64,000 nt of DNA from Mimachlamys varia (Eukaryota; Mollusca; Bivalvia; Pectinida; Pectinidae), in contig OX392530.1 of assembly GCA_947623455.1 (NCBI GenBank), positions 37,107,405 through 37,171,404 of the forward strand, written 5' to 3'. Positions 25,801 to 40,130 of the stretch are shown one piece after another (within the stretch, counting starts at the first letter, position 1; each line of letters opens with the position of its first letter). The translations under genes and the position numbers were made by a program. The notes beneath the pieces are model-generated. The model was given only the letters and a program-made list of their open reading frames with translations. It had not been told where the DNA came from and did not search any database.

Positions 25801-28800
25801 GGGTGTTAGGTATACTACGGTAGTACGTGTCCCCAGACCTGTCCTATACCCTGTAACATCTACATTAAACAGGAGGTGTTAGGTATACTACGGTAGAACT
25901 TGTCCCCAGACCTGTCCTATACCCTGTAACATCTACATTATACTGGAGGTGTTAGGTAAACTACGGTAGTACGTGTCCCCAGACCTGTCCTATACCCTGT
26001 AACATCTACATTATACAGGTGGTGTTAGGTATACTACGGTAGTACGTGTCCCCAGACCTGTCCTATACCCTGTAACATCTACATTATACAGGGGGTGTTA
26101 GGTATACTACGGTAGTACGTGACACCAGACCTGTCCTATACCCTGTAACATCTACATTATACAGGTGGTGTTAGGTATACTACGGTAGTACGTGTCCCCA
26201 GATCTGTCCTATACCCTGTAACATCTACATTATACAGGAGGTGCTAGGTATACTACGGTAGTACGTGTCCCATACCATGTAACATCTACATTAAACAGGA
26301 GGTGTTAGGTATACTACGGTAGTACGTGTCACCAGACCTGTCCTATACCCTATAACATCTACATTATACAGGGGGTGTTAGGTATACTACGGTAGAACGT
26401 GTCACCAGACCTGTCCTATACCCTCTAACATCTACATTATACAGGGGGTGTTAGGTATACTACGGTAGTACGTGTCCCCAGATCTGTCCTATACCCTGTA
26501 ACATCTACATTATACAGGAGGTGCTAGGTATACTACGGTAGTACGTGTCCCATACCATGTAACATCTACATTAAACAGGAGGTGTTAGGTATACTACGGT
26601 AGTACGTGTCACCAGACCTGTCCTATACCCTATAACATCTACATTATACAGGGGGTGTTAGGTATACTACGGTAGTACGTGTCCCCAGACCTGTCCTATA
26701 CCCTGTAACATCTACATTATACAGGAGGTGTTAGGTATACTATGGTAGTACGTGACACCAGACCTGTCCTATACCCTGTAACATCTACATTATACAGGGG
26801 GTGTTAGGTATACTACGGTAGTAGGTGTAGACCTGTCCTATACCCTGTAACATCTACATTATACAGGGGGTGTTAGGTATACTACGGTAGTACGTGTCAC
26901 CAGACCTGTCCTATACCCTGTAACATCTACATTATACAGGGGGTGTTAGGTATACTACGGTAGTACGTGTCCTCAGACCTGTCCTATACCCTGTAACATC
27001 TACATTATACAGGTGGTGTTAGGTATACTACGGTAGTACGTGTCCCCAGACCTGTCCTATACCCTGTAACATCTACAATATACAGGTGGTGTTAGGTATA
27101 CTACGGTAGTACGTGTCACCAGACCTGTCCTATACCCTGTAACATCTACATTATACAGGTGGTGTTAGGTATACTACGGTAGTACGTGTCCCCAGACCTG
27201 TCCTATACCCTGTAACATCTACATTATACATGGGGTGTTAGGTATACTACGGTAGTACGTGTCCCCAGACCTGTCCTATACCCTGTAACATCTACATTAT
27301 ACACGGGGTGTTAAGTATACTACGGTAGTACGTGTCACCAGACCTGTCCTATACCCTGTAACATCTAAATTATACAGGAGGTGTTAGGTATACTACGGTA
27401 GTACGTGTCCCAAGATCTGTCATATACCCTGTAACATCTACATTATACAGGAGGTGTTAGGTATACTACGGTAGTACGTGCCCCCAGATCTGTCCTATAC
27501 CCTGTAACATCTACATTATACAGGGGGTGTTAGGTATACTACGGTAGTACGTGCCCCCACACCTGTCCTATACCCTGTAACATCTACATTATACAGGGGG
27601 TGTTAGGTATACTACGGTAGTACGTGTCCTATACCCTGTAACATCTACATTATACAGGGGTTGTTAGGTATACTACGGTAGTACGTGTCCTATACCCTGT
27701 AACATCTACATTATACAGGGGGTGTTAGGTTTACTACGGTAGTACGTGTCCTATACCCTGTAACATCTACATTATACAGGAGGTGTTAGGTATACTACGG
27801 TAGTACGTGTCCTATACCCTGTAACATCTACATTATACAGGGGTTGTTAGGTATACTACGGTAGTACGTGTCCTATACCCTGTAACATCTACATTATACA
27901 GGGGGTGTTAGGTATACTACGGTAGTACGTGTCCTATACCCTGTAACATCTACATTATACAGGAGGTGTTAGGTATACTACGGTAGTACGTGTCACCAGA
28001 CCTGTCCAATACCCTGTAACATCTACATTATACAGGAGGTGTTAGGTATACTACGGTAGTACGTGTCACCAGACCTGTCCTATACCCTGTAACATCTACA
28101 TTATACAGGAGGTGTTAGGTATACTACGGTAATACGTGTCCCCAGACCTGTCCTATACCCTGTAACATCTACATTATACAGGAGGTGTTAGGTATACTAC
28201 GGTAGTACGTGTCCCCACACCTGTCCTATACCCTGTAACATCTACATTATACAGGGGGTGTTAGGTATACTACGGTAGTACGTGTCCTATACCCTGTAAC
28301 ATTTACATTATACAGGGGGTGTTAGGTATACTACGGTAGTACGTGTCACCAGACCTGTCCAATACCCTGTAACATCTACATTATACAGGAGATGTTAGGT
28401 ATACTACGGTAGTACGTGTCCCCACACCTGTCCTATACCCTGTAACATCTACATTATACAGGAGGTGTTAGGTATACTACGGTAGTACGTGTCCCAAGAC
28501 GTGTCCTATACCCTGTAACATCTACATTATACAGGGGGTGTTAGGTATACTACGGTAGTACGTGTCACCAGACCTGTCCTATAACCTGTAACATCTACAT
28601 TATACAGGGGGTGTTAGGTATACTACGGTAGTACGTGTCCCAAGATCTGTCTTATACCCTGTAACATCTACATTATACAGGAGGTCTTAGGTATACTACG
28701 GTAGTACGTGTCCCCAGACCTGTCCTTTACCCTGTAACATCTATATTAAACAGGGGGTGTTAGGTATACTACGGTAGTACGTGTCCCCAGACCTGTCCTA

Positions 28801-31050
28801 TGCCCTTTAACATCTACAGTAAACAGGAGATGTTAGGTATACTACGGTAGTACGTGTCCCCAGACCTGTCCTATACCCTGTAACATCTACATTATACAGT
28901 GGGTGTTAGGCATACTACTGTAGGACGTGTCACCAGACCTGTCCTATACCCTGTAACATCTACATTAAACAGGGGGTGTTAGGTATACTACGGTAGTTCG
29001 TGTAGACTTGCCTATACCCTCAAACATCTACATTATACAGGGGGTGTTAGGTATACTACGGTAGTACGTGTCCCCAGACCTGTCCTATACCCTGTAACAT
29101 CTACATTAATCGAGGGGTGTTAGTAGGTATACTACGGGCGTACGCGTCATATACCCTGTAACATCTACATTATACAGGGGGTGTTAGTAGGTATACTACG
29201 GTAGTACGTGTCCCCAGAACTGTCCTATACCCTGTAACATCTACAATAAGCAGGGGGTGTTAGTAGGTATACTACGGTAGTACGTGTCCCCAGAACTGTC
29301 CTATACCCTGTAACATCTACATTAAACAGGAGGTGTTAGGTATACTACGGTAGTACGTGTCCCCACACCTGTCCTATACCCTGTAACGTCTACAGTAAAC
29401 AGGAGATGTTAGGTATACTACGGTAGAACGTGTCCCAAGACCTGTCCTATGCACTGTAACATCTACATTATACAGGAGATGTTAGGTATACTACGGTAGT
29501 ACGTGTCCCCACACCTGTCCTATGCCCTGTAACATCTACATTATAAAGGAGATGTTAGGTATAGTACGGTAGTACGTGTCCCCACACCTGTCCTATACCC
29601 TGTAACGTCTACAGTAAACAGGAGATGTTAGGTATACTACGGTAGAACGTGTCCCCAGACCTGTCCTATACCCTGTAACATCTACATTATACAGGAGATG
29701 TTAGGTATAGTACGGTAGTACGTGTCCCCACACCTGTCCTATACCCTGTAACATCTACATTAAACAGGGGGTGTTAGGTATACTACGGTAGTACGTGTCC
29801 CCAGACCTGTCCTATACCCTGTAACATCTACATTAATCGAGGGGTGTTAGTAGGTATACTACGGGCGTACGCGTCATATACCCTGTAACATCTACATTAT
29901 ACAGGGGGTGTTAGTAGGTATACTACGGTAGTACGTGTCCCCAGAACTGTCCTATACCCTGTAACATCTACAATAAACAGGGGGTGTTAGTAGGTATACT
30001 ACGGTAGTACGTGTCCCCAGAACTGTCCTATACCCTGTAACATCTACATTAAACAGGAGGTGTTAGGTATACTACGGTAGTACGTGTCCCCACACCTGTC
30101 CTATACCCTGTAACGTCTACAGTAAACAGGAGATGTTAGGTATACTACGGTAGAACGTGTCCCCAGACCTGTCCTATACCCTGTAACATCTACATTATAC
30201 AGGAGATGTTAGGTATAGTACGGTAGTACGTGTCCCCACACCTGTCCTATACCCTGTAACATCTACATTAAACAGGGGGTGTTAGGTATACTACGGTAGT
30301 ACGTGTCCCCAGACCTGTCCTATACCCTGTAACATCTACATTAATCGAGGGGTGTTAGTAGGTATACTACGGGCGTACGCGTCATATACCCTGTAACATC
30401 TACATTATACAGGGGGTGTTAGTAGGTATACTACGGTAGTACGTGTCCCCAGAACTGTCCTATACCCTGTAACATCTACAATAAACAGGGGGTGTTAGTA
30501 GGTATACTACGGTAGTACGTGTCCCCAGAACTGTCCTATACCCTGTAACATCTACATTAAACAGGAGGTGTTAGGTATACTACGGTAGTACGTGTCCCCA
30601 CACCTGTCCTATACCCTGTAACGTCTACAGTAAACAGGAGATGTTAGGTATACTACGGTAGAACGTGTCCCCAGACCTGTCCTATGCACTGTAACATCTA
30701 CATTATACAGGAGATGTTAGGTATACTACGGTAGTACGTGTCCCCACACCTGTCCTATGCCCTGTAACATCTACATTATAAAGGAGATGTTAGGTATACT
30801 ACGGTAGTACGTGTCCCCACACCTGTCCTATACCCTGTAACGTCTACAGTAAACAGGAGATGTTAGGTATACTACGGTAGAACGTGTCCCCAGACCTGTC
30901 CTATACCCTGTAACATCTACATTATACAGGAGATGTTAGGTATAGTACGGTAGTACGTGTCCCCACACCTGTCCTATACCCTGTAACATCTACATTAAAC
31001 AGGGGGTGTTAGGTATACTACGGTAGTACGTGTCCCCAGACCTGTCCTTT
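22800..31050. repeat. Satellite blocks B1 and B2, repeat of about 4.1-4.3 kb
   Basis: The order of variant units from about 22.8 to 27.0 kb is repeated from about 26.95 to 31 kb. The TACGGGCGTACGCG unit lies at 24877 and 29133 (4256 bp apart). Within the second copy this cassette is further repeated at 29870 and 30368 (737 and 498 bp steps). Clusters of the short 61-bp unit type first appear here (about 23.4 and 27.6 kb). Confidence 0.75.
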
Positions 31051-34000
31051 GCACTGTAACATCTACATTATACAGGATATGTTAGGTATACTACGGTAGT
31101 ACGTGTCCCCAAACCTGTCTTATACCCTGTAACATCTACATTAAACAGGAGGTGTTAGGTATACTACGGTAGTACGTGTCCCCAGACCTGTCCTATATCC
31201 TGTAACATCTATATTATACAGTAGTTGTTAGGTATACTACGATAGTACGTGACACCAGACCTGTCCTATACCCTGTAACATCTACATTAAACAGGAGGTG
31301 TTAGGTATACTACGGTAGTACGTGTCCCAAGACCTGTCCTATACCCTGTAACATCTACATTAAACAGGACGTGTTAGGTATACTACGGTAGTACGTGTAG
31401 ACCTGTCCTATACCCTGTAACATCTACATTATACAGGAGGTGTTAGGTATACTACGGTAGTACGTGTCCCCAGACCTGTCCTATACCCTGTAACATCTAC
31501 ATTAAATAGAGGGTGTTAGGTATACTACGGTAGTACGTGTAGACCTGTCCTATACCCTGTAACATCTACATTATACAGGAGGTGTTAGGTATACTACGGT
31601 AGTACGTGTCCCCAGATCTGTCCTATACCCTGTAACATCTACATTAAACAGAGGATGTTAGGTATACTACGGTAGTACGTGTCCCCAGACCTGTCCTATA
31701 CCCTGTAACATCTACATTAAACAGGAGGTGTTAGGTATACTACGGTAGTACGTGTCCCCAGGTCTGTCCTATACCCTGTAACATCTACATTAAACAGGAG
31801 ATGTTAGGTATACTACGGTAGTACGTGTCCCAAGACCTGTCCTATACCCTGTAACATCTACATTAAACAGGGGGTGTTAGGTATACTACGGTAGTACGTG
31901 TCCCCAGACCTGTCCTATACCCTGTAACATCTACATTAATCGAGGGGTGTTAGTAGGTATACTACGGGCGTACGCGTCATATACCCTGTAACATCTACAT
32001 TATACAGGGGGTGTTAGTAGGTATACTACGGTAGTACGTGTCCCCAGAACTGTCCTATACCCTGTAACATCTACAATAAACAGGGGGTGTTAGTAGGTAT
32101 ACTACGGTAGTACGTGTCCCCAGAACTGTCCTATACCCTGTAACATCTACATTAAACAGGAGGTGTTAGGTATACTACGGTAGTACGTGTCCCCACACCT
32201 GTCCTATACCCTGTAACGTCTACAGTAAACAGGAGATGTTAGGTATACTACGGTAGAACGTGTCCCCAGACCTGTCCTATGCACTGTAACATCTACATTA
32301 TACAGGAGATGTTAGGTATACTACGGTAGTACGTGTCCCCACACCTGTCCTATGCCCTGTAACATCTACATTATAAAGGAGATGTTAGGTATACTACGGT
32401 AGTACGTGTCCCCACACCTGTCCTATACCCTGTAACGTCTACAGTAAACAGGAGATGTTAGGTATACTACGGTAGAACGTGTCCCCAGACCTGTCCTATA
32501 CCCTGTAACATCTACATTATACAGGAGATGTTAGGTATAGTACGGTAGTACGTGTCCCCACACCTGTCCTATACCCTGTAACATCTACATTAAACAGGGG
32601 GTGTTAGGTATACTACGGTAGTACCTGTCCCCAGACCTGTCCTTTGCACTGTAACATCTACATTATACAGGATATGTTAGGTATACTACGGTAGTACGTG
32701 TCCCCAAACCTGTCTTATACCCTGTAACATCTACATTAAACAGGAGGTGTTAGGTATACTACGGTAGTACGTGTCCCCAGACCTGTCCTATATCCTGTAA
32801 CATCTATATTATACAGTAGTTGTTAGGTATACTACGATAGTACGTGACACCAGACCTGTCCTATACCCTGTAACATCTACATTAAACAGGAGGTGTTAGG
32901 TATACTACGGTAGTACGTGTCCCAAAACCTGTCCTATACCCTGTAACATCTACATTAAACAGGACGTGTTAGGTATACTACGGTAGTACGTGTAGACCTG
33001 TCCTATACCCTGTAACATCTACATTATACAGGAGGTGTTAGGTATACTACGGTAGTACGTGTCCCCAGACCTGTCCTATACCCTGTAACATCTACATTAA
33101 ATAGAGGGTGTTAGGTATACTACGGTAGTACGTGTAGACCTGTCCTATACCCTGTAACATCTACATTATACAGGAGGTGTTAGGTATACTACGGTAGTAC
33201 GTGTCCCCAGATCTGTCCTATACCCTGTAACATCTACATTAAACAGAGGATGTTAGGTATACTACGGTAGTACGTGTCCCCAGACCTGTCCTATACCCTG
33301 TAACATCTACATTAAACAGGAGGTGTTAGGTATACTACGGTAGTACGTGTCCCCAGGTCTGTCCTATACCCTGTAACATCTACATTAAACAGGAGATGTT
33401 AGGTATACTACGGTAGTACGTGTCCCAAGACCTGTCCTATACCCTCTAACATCTACATTAAACAGAGGGTGTTAGGTATACTACGGTAGTACGTGTCCCC
33501 AGACCTGTCCTATACCCTGTAACATCTACATTAAACAGGAGGTGTTAGGTATACTACGGTAGTACGTGTCCCCAGACCTGTCCTATACCCTGTAACATCT
33601 ACATTATACTGGAGGTGTTAGGTATACTACGGTAGTACTTGTCCCCAGACCTGTCCTATACCCTGTAACATCTACATTATACAGGGGGTGTTAGGTATAC
33701 TACGGTAGTACGTGTCCCCAGACCTGTCCTATACCCTGTAACATCTACATTATACAGGGGGTGTTAGGTATACTACGGTAGAACGTGACACCAGACCTGT
33801 CCTATACCCTGTAACATCTACATTATACAGGTGGTGTTAGGTATACTACGGTAGTACGTGTCCCCAGATCTGTCCTATACCCTGTAACATCTACATTATA
33901 CAGGAGGTGCTAGGTATACTACGGTAGTACGTGTCCCATACCATGTAACATCTACATTAAACAGGAGGTGTTAGGTATACTACGGTAGTACGTGTCACCA

Positions 34001-37000
34001 GACCTGTCCTATACCCTCTAACATCTACATTATACAGAGGGTGTTAGGAATACTACGGTAGTACGTGTCCCCAGACCTATCCTATACCCTGTAACATCTA
34101 CATTATACAGGAGGTGTTAGGTATACTATGGTAGTACGTGACACCAGACCTGTCCTATACCCTGTAACATCTACATTATACAGGGGGTGTTAGGTATACT
34201 ACGGTAGTAGGTGTAGACCTGTCCTATACCCTGTAACATCTACATTATACAGGGGGTGTTAAGTATACTACGGTAGTACGTGTCACCAGACCTGTCCTAT
34301 ACCCTGTAACATCTACATTATACAGGGGGTGTTAGGTATACTACGGTAGTACGTGTCCCCAGACCTGTCCTATACCCTGTAACATCTACATTATACAGGT
34401 GGTGTTAGGTATACTACGGTAGTACGTGTCACCAGACCTGTCCTATACCCTGTAACATCTACATTATACAGGTGGTGTTAGGTATACTACGGTAGTACGT
34501 GTCTCCAGACCTGTCCTATACCCTCTAACATCTACATTATACATGGGGTGTTAGGTATACTACGGTAGTACGTGTCACCAGACCTGTCCTATACCCTGTA
34601 ACATCTACATTATACACGGGGTGTTAGGTATACTACGGAAGTACGTGTCACCAGACCTGTCCTATACCCTGTAACATCTAAATTATACAGGAGGTGTTAG
34701 GTATACTACGGTAGTACGTGTTCCCAGATCTGTCATATACCCTGTAACATCTACATTATACAGGAGGTGTTAGGTATACTACGGTAGTACGTGCCCCCAG
34801 ATCTGTCCTATACCCTGTAACATCTACATTATACAGGGGGTGTTAGGTATACTACTGTAGTACGTGCCCCCAGACCTGTCCTATACCCTGTAACATCTAC
34901 ATTATACAGGGGGTGTTAGGTATACTACGGTAGTACGTGTCCTATACCCTGTAACATCTACATTATACAGGGGTTGTTAGGTATACTACGGTAGTACGTG
35001 TCCTATACCCTGTAACATCTACATTATACAGGGGGTGTTAGGTATACTACGGTAGTACGTGTCCTATACCCTGTAACATCTACATTATACAGGAGGTGTT
35101 AGGTATACTACGGTAGTACGTGTCACCAGACCTGTCCTATACCCTGTAACATCTACATTATACAGGGGGTGTTAGGTATACTACGGTAGTACGTGTCCTA
35201 TACCCTGAAACATCTACATTATACAGGAGGTGTTAGGTATACTACGGTAGTACGTGTCCTATACCCTGTAACATCTACATTATACAGGGGTTGTTAGGTA
35301 TACTACGGTAGTACGTGTCCCCACACCTGTCCTATACCCTGTAACGTCTACAGTAAACAGGAGATGTTAGGTATACTACGGTAGAACGTGTCCCCAGACC
35401 TGTCCTATGCACTGTAACATCTACATTATACAGGAGATGTTAGGTATACTACGGTAGTACGTGTCCCCACACCTGTCCTATGCCCTGTAACATCTACATT
35501 ATAAAGGAGATGTTAGGTATAGTACGGTAGTACGTGTCCCCACACCTGTCCTATACCCTGTAACGTCTACAGTAAACAGGAGATGTTAGGTATACTACGG
35601 TAGAACGTGTCCCCAGACCTGTCCTATACCCTGTAACATCTACATTATACAGGAGATGTTAGGTATAGTACGGTAGTACGTGTCCCCACACCTGTCCTAT
35701 ACCCTGTAACATCTACATTAAACAGTGGGTGTTAGGTATACTACGGTAGTACGTGTCCCCAGACCTGTCCTTTGCACTGTAACATCTACATTATACAGGA
35801 TATGTTAGGTATACTACGGTAGTACGTGTCCCCAAACCTGTCTTATACCCTGTAACATCTACATTAAACAGGAGGTGTTAGGTATACTACGGTAGTACGT
35901 GTCCCCAGACCTGTCCTATATCCTGTAACATCTATATTATACAGTAGTTGTTAGGTATACTACGATAGTACGTGACACCAGACCTGTCCTATACCCTGTA
36001 ACATCTACATTAAACAGGAGGTGTTAGGTATACTACGGTAGTACGTGTCCCAAGACCTGTCCTATACCCTGTAACATCTACATTAAACAGGACGTGTTAG
36101 GTATACTACGGTAGTACGTGTAGACCTGTCCTATACCCTGTAACATCTACATTATACAGGAGGTGTTAGGTATACTACGGTAGTACGTGTCCCCAGACCT
36201 GTCCTATACCCTGTAACATCTACATTAAATAGAGGGTGTTAGGTATACTACGGTAGTACGTGTCCCCAGACCTGTCCTATACCCTGTAACATCTACATTA
36301 TACAGGAGGTGTTAGGTATACTACGGTAGTACGTGTCCCCAGATCTGTCCTATACCCTGTAACATCTACATTAAACAGAGGATGTTAGGTATACTACGGT
36401 AGTACGTGTCCCCAGACCTGTCCTATACCCTGTAACATCTACATTAAACAGGAGGTGTTAGGTATACTACGGTAGTACGTGTCCCCAGGTCTGTCCTATA
36501 CCCTGTAACATCTACATTAAACAGGAGATGTTAGGTATACTACGGTAGTACGTGTCCCAAGACCTGTCCTATACCCTCTAACATCTACATTAAACAGAGG
36601 GTGTTAGGTATACTACGGTAGAACGTGTCCCCAGACCTGTCCTATACCCTGTAACATCTACATTAAACAGGAGGTGTTAGGTATACTACGGTAGTACGTG
36701 TCCCCAGACCTGTGCTATACCCTGTAACATCTACATTATACTGGAGGTGTTAGGTATACTACGGTAGTACTTGTCCCCAGACCTGTCCTATACCCTGTAA
36801 CATCTACATTATACACGGGGTGTTAGGTATACTACGGTAGTACGTGTCCCCAGACCTGTCCTATACCCTGTAACATCTACATTATACAGAGGGTGTTAGG
36901 TATACTACGGTAGAACGTGACACCAGACCTGTCCTATACCCTGTAACATCTACATTATACAGGTGGTGTTAGGTATACTACGGTAGTACGTGTCCCCAGA

Positions 37001-37690
37001 TCTGTCCTATACCCTGAAACATCTACATTATACAGGAGGTGCTAGGTATACTACGGTAGTACGTGTCCCATACCATGTAACATCTACATTAAACAGGAGG
37101 TGTTAGGTATACTACGGTAGTACGTGTCACCAGACCTGTCCTATACCCTCTAACATCTACATTATACAGAGGGTGTTAGGAATACTACGGTAGTACGTGT
37201 CCCCAGACCTATCCTATACCCTGTAACATCTACATTATACAGGAGGTGTTAGGTATACTATGGTAGTACGTGACACCAGACCTGTCCTATACCCTGTAAC
37301 ATCTACATTATACAGGGGGTGTTAGGTATACTACGGTAGTAGGTGTAGACCTGTCCTATACCCTGTAACATCTACATTATACAGGGGGTTTTAAGTATAC
37401 TACGGTAGTACGTGTCACCAGACCTGTCCTATACCCTGTAACATCTACATTATACAGGGGGTGTTAGGTATACTACGGTAGTACGTGTCCCCAGACCTGT
37501 CCTATACCCTGTAACATCTACATTATACAGGTGGTGTTAGGTATACTACGGTAGTACGTGTCACCAGACCTGTCCTATACCCTGTAACATCTACATTATA
37601 CAGGTGGTGATAGGTATACTACGGTAGTACGTGTCCCCAGACCTGTCCTATACCCTGTAACATCTACATTATACATGGGGTGTTAGGTAT
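31050..37690. repeat. Satellite blocks C, repeats of 1.6 and 3.1 kb
   Basis: A rare unit reading GTAGTTGTTAGG followed by TATACTACGATAG occurs at 31221, 32816 and 35944, i.e. 1595 bp and 3128 bp apart, with the same neighbours each time. The TACGGGCGTACGCG unit at 31963 belongs to the first interval. Confidence 0.8.
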
Positions 37691-40130
37691 ACTACGGTAG
37701 TACGTGTCACCAGACGTGTCCTATACCCTGTAACATCTACATTATACACGGGGTGTTAGGTATACTACGGTAGTACGTGTCACCAGACCTGTCCTATACC
37801 CTGTAACATCTAAATTATACAGGAGGTGTTAGGTATACTACGGTAGTACGTGTCCCCAGATCTGTCATATACCCTGTAACATCTACATTATACAGGAGGT
37901 GTTAGGTATACTACGGTAGTACGTGCCCCCAGATCTGTCCTATACCCTGTAACATCTACATTATACAGGGGGTGTTAGGTATACTACGGTAGTACGTGCC
38001 CCCAGACTTGTCCTATACCCTGTAACATCTACATTATACAGGGGGTGTTAGGTATACTACGGTAGTACGTGTCCTATACCCTGTAACATCTACATTATAC
38101 AGGGGTTGTTAGGTATACTACGGTAGTACGTGTCATATACCCTGTAACATCTACATTATACAGGGGGTGTTAGGTATACTACGGTAGTACGTGTCCTATA
38201 CCCTGTAACATCTACATTATACAGGAGGTGTTAGGTATACCACGGTAGTACGTGTCACCAGACCTGTCCTATACCCTGTAACATCTACATTATACAGGAG
38301 GTGTTAGGTATACTACGGTAATACGTGTCCCCAGACCTGTCCTATACCCTGTAACATCTACATTATACAGGAGGTGTTAGGTATACTACGGTAGTACGTG
38401 TCCCCACACCTGTCCTATACCCTGTAACATCTACATTATACAGGGGGTGTTAGGTATACTACGGTAGTACGTGTCCTATACCCTGTAACATCTACATTAT
38501 ACAGGGGGTGTTAGGTATACTACGGTAGTACGTGTCACCAGACCTGTCCAATACCCTGTAACATCTACATTATACAGGAGGTGTTAGGTATACTACGGTA
38601 GTACGTGTCCCCACACCTGTCCTATACCATGTAACATCTACATTATACAGGAGGTGTTAGGTATACTACGGTAGTACGTGTCCCCAGACGTGTCCTATAC
38701 CCTGTAACATCTACATTATACAGGGGGTGTTAGGTATACTACGGTAGTACGTGTCACCAGACCTGTCCTATACCCTGTAACATCTACATTATACAGGGGG
38801 TGTTAGGTATACTACGGTAGTACGTGTCCCAAGATCTGTCTTATACCCTGTAACATCTACATTATACAGGAGGTGTTAGGTATACTACGGTAGTACGTGT
38901 CACCAGACCTGTCCTATACCCTGTAACATCTACATTATACACGGGGTGTTAGGTATACTACGGTAGTACGTGTCACCAGACCTGTCCTATACCCTGTAAC
39001 ATCTAAATTATACAGGAGGTGTTAGGTATACTACGGTAGTACGTGTCCCCAGATCTGTCATATACCCTGTAACATCTACATTATACAGGAGGTGTTAGGT
39101 ATACTACGGTAGTACGTGCCCCCAGATCTGTCCTATACCCTGTAACATCTACATTATACAGGGGGTGTTAGGTATACTACGGTAGTACGTGTCCCCAGAC
39201 TTGTCCTATACCCTGTAACATCTACATTATACAGGGGGTGTTAGGTATACTACGGTAGTACGTGTCCTATACCCTGTAACATCTACATTATACAGGGGTT
39301 GTTAGGTATACTACGGTAGTACGTGTCCTATACCCTGTAACATCTACATTATACAGGGGGTGTTAGGTATACTACGGTAGTACGTGTCCTATACCCTGTA
39401 ACATCTACATTATACAGGAGGTGTTAGGTATACCACGGTAGTACGTGTCACCAGACCTGTCCTATACCCTGTAACATCTACATTATACAGGAGGTGTTAG
39501 GTATGCTACGGTAATACGTGTCCCCAGACCTGTCCTATACCCTGTAACATCTACATTATACAGGAGGTGTTAGGTATACTACGGTAGTACGTGTCCCCAC
39601 ACCTGTCCTATACCCTGTAACATCTACATTATACAGGGGGTGTTAGGTATACTACGGTAGTACGTGTCCTATACCCTGTAACATCTACATTATACAGGGG
39701 GTGTTAGGTATACTACGGTAGTACGTGTCACCAGACCTGTCCAATACCCTGTAACATCTACATTATACAGGAGGTGTTAGGTATACTACGGTAGTACGTG
39801 TCCCCACACCTGTCCTATACCATGTAACATCTACATTATACAGGAGGTGTTAGGTATACTACGGTAGTACGTGTCCCCAGACGTGTCCTATACCCTGTAA
39901 CATCTACATTATACAGGGGGTGTTAGGTATACTACGGTAGTACGTGTCACCAGACCTGTCCTATACCCTGTAACATCTACATTATACAGGGGGTGTTAGG
40001 TATACTACGGTAGTACGTGTCCCAAGATCTGTCTTATACCCTGTAACATCTACATTATACAGGAGGTGTTAGGTATACTACGGTAGTACGTGTCACCAGA
40101 CCTGTCCTATACCCTGTAACATCTACATTA
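37690..40130. repeat. Satellite blocks D1 and D2, 1193-bp duplication
   Basis: AAGATCTGTCTTATACCC occurs at 38831 and 40024 with the preceding units matching one for one, giving a direct duplication of 1193 bp. Confidence 0.8.
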
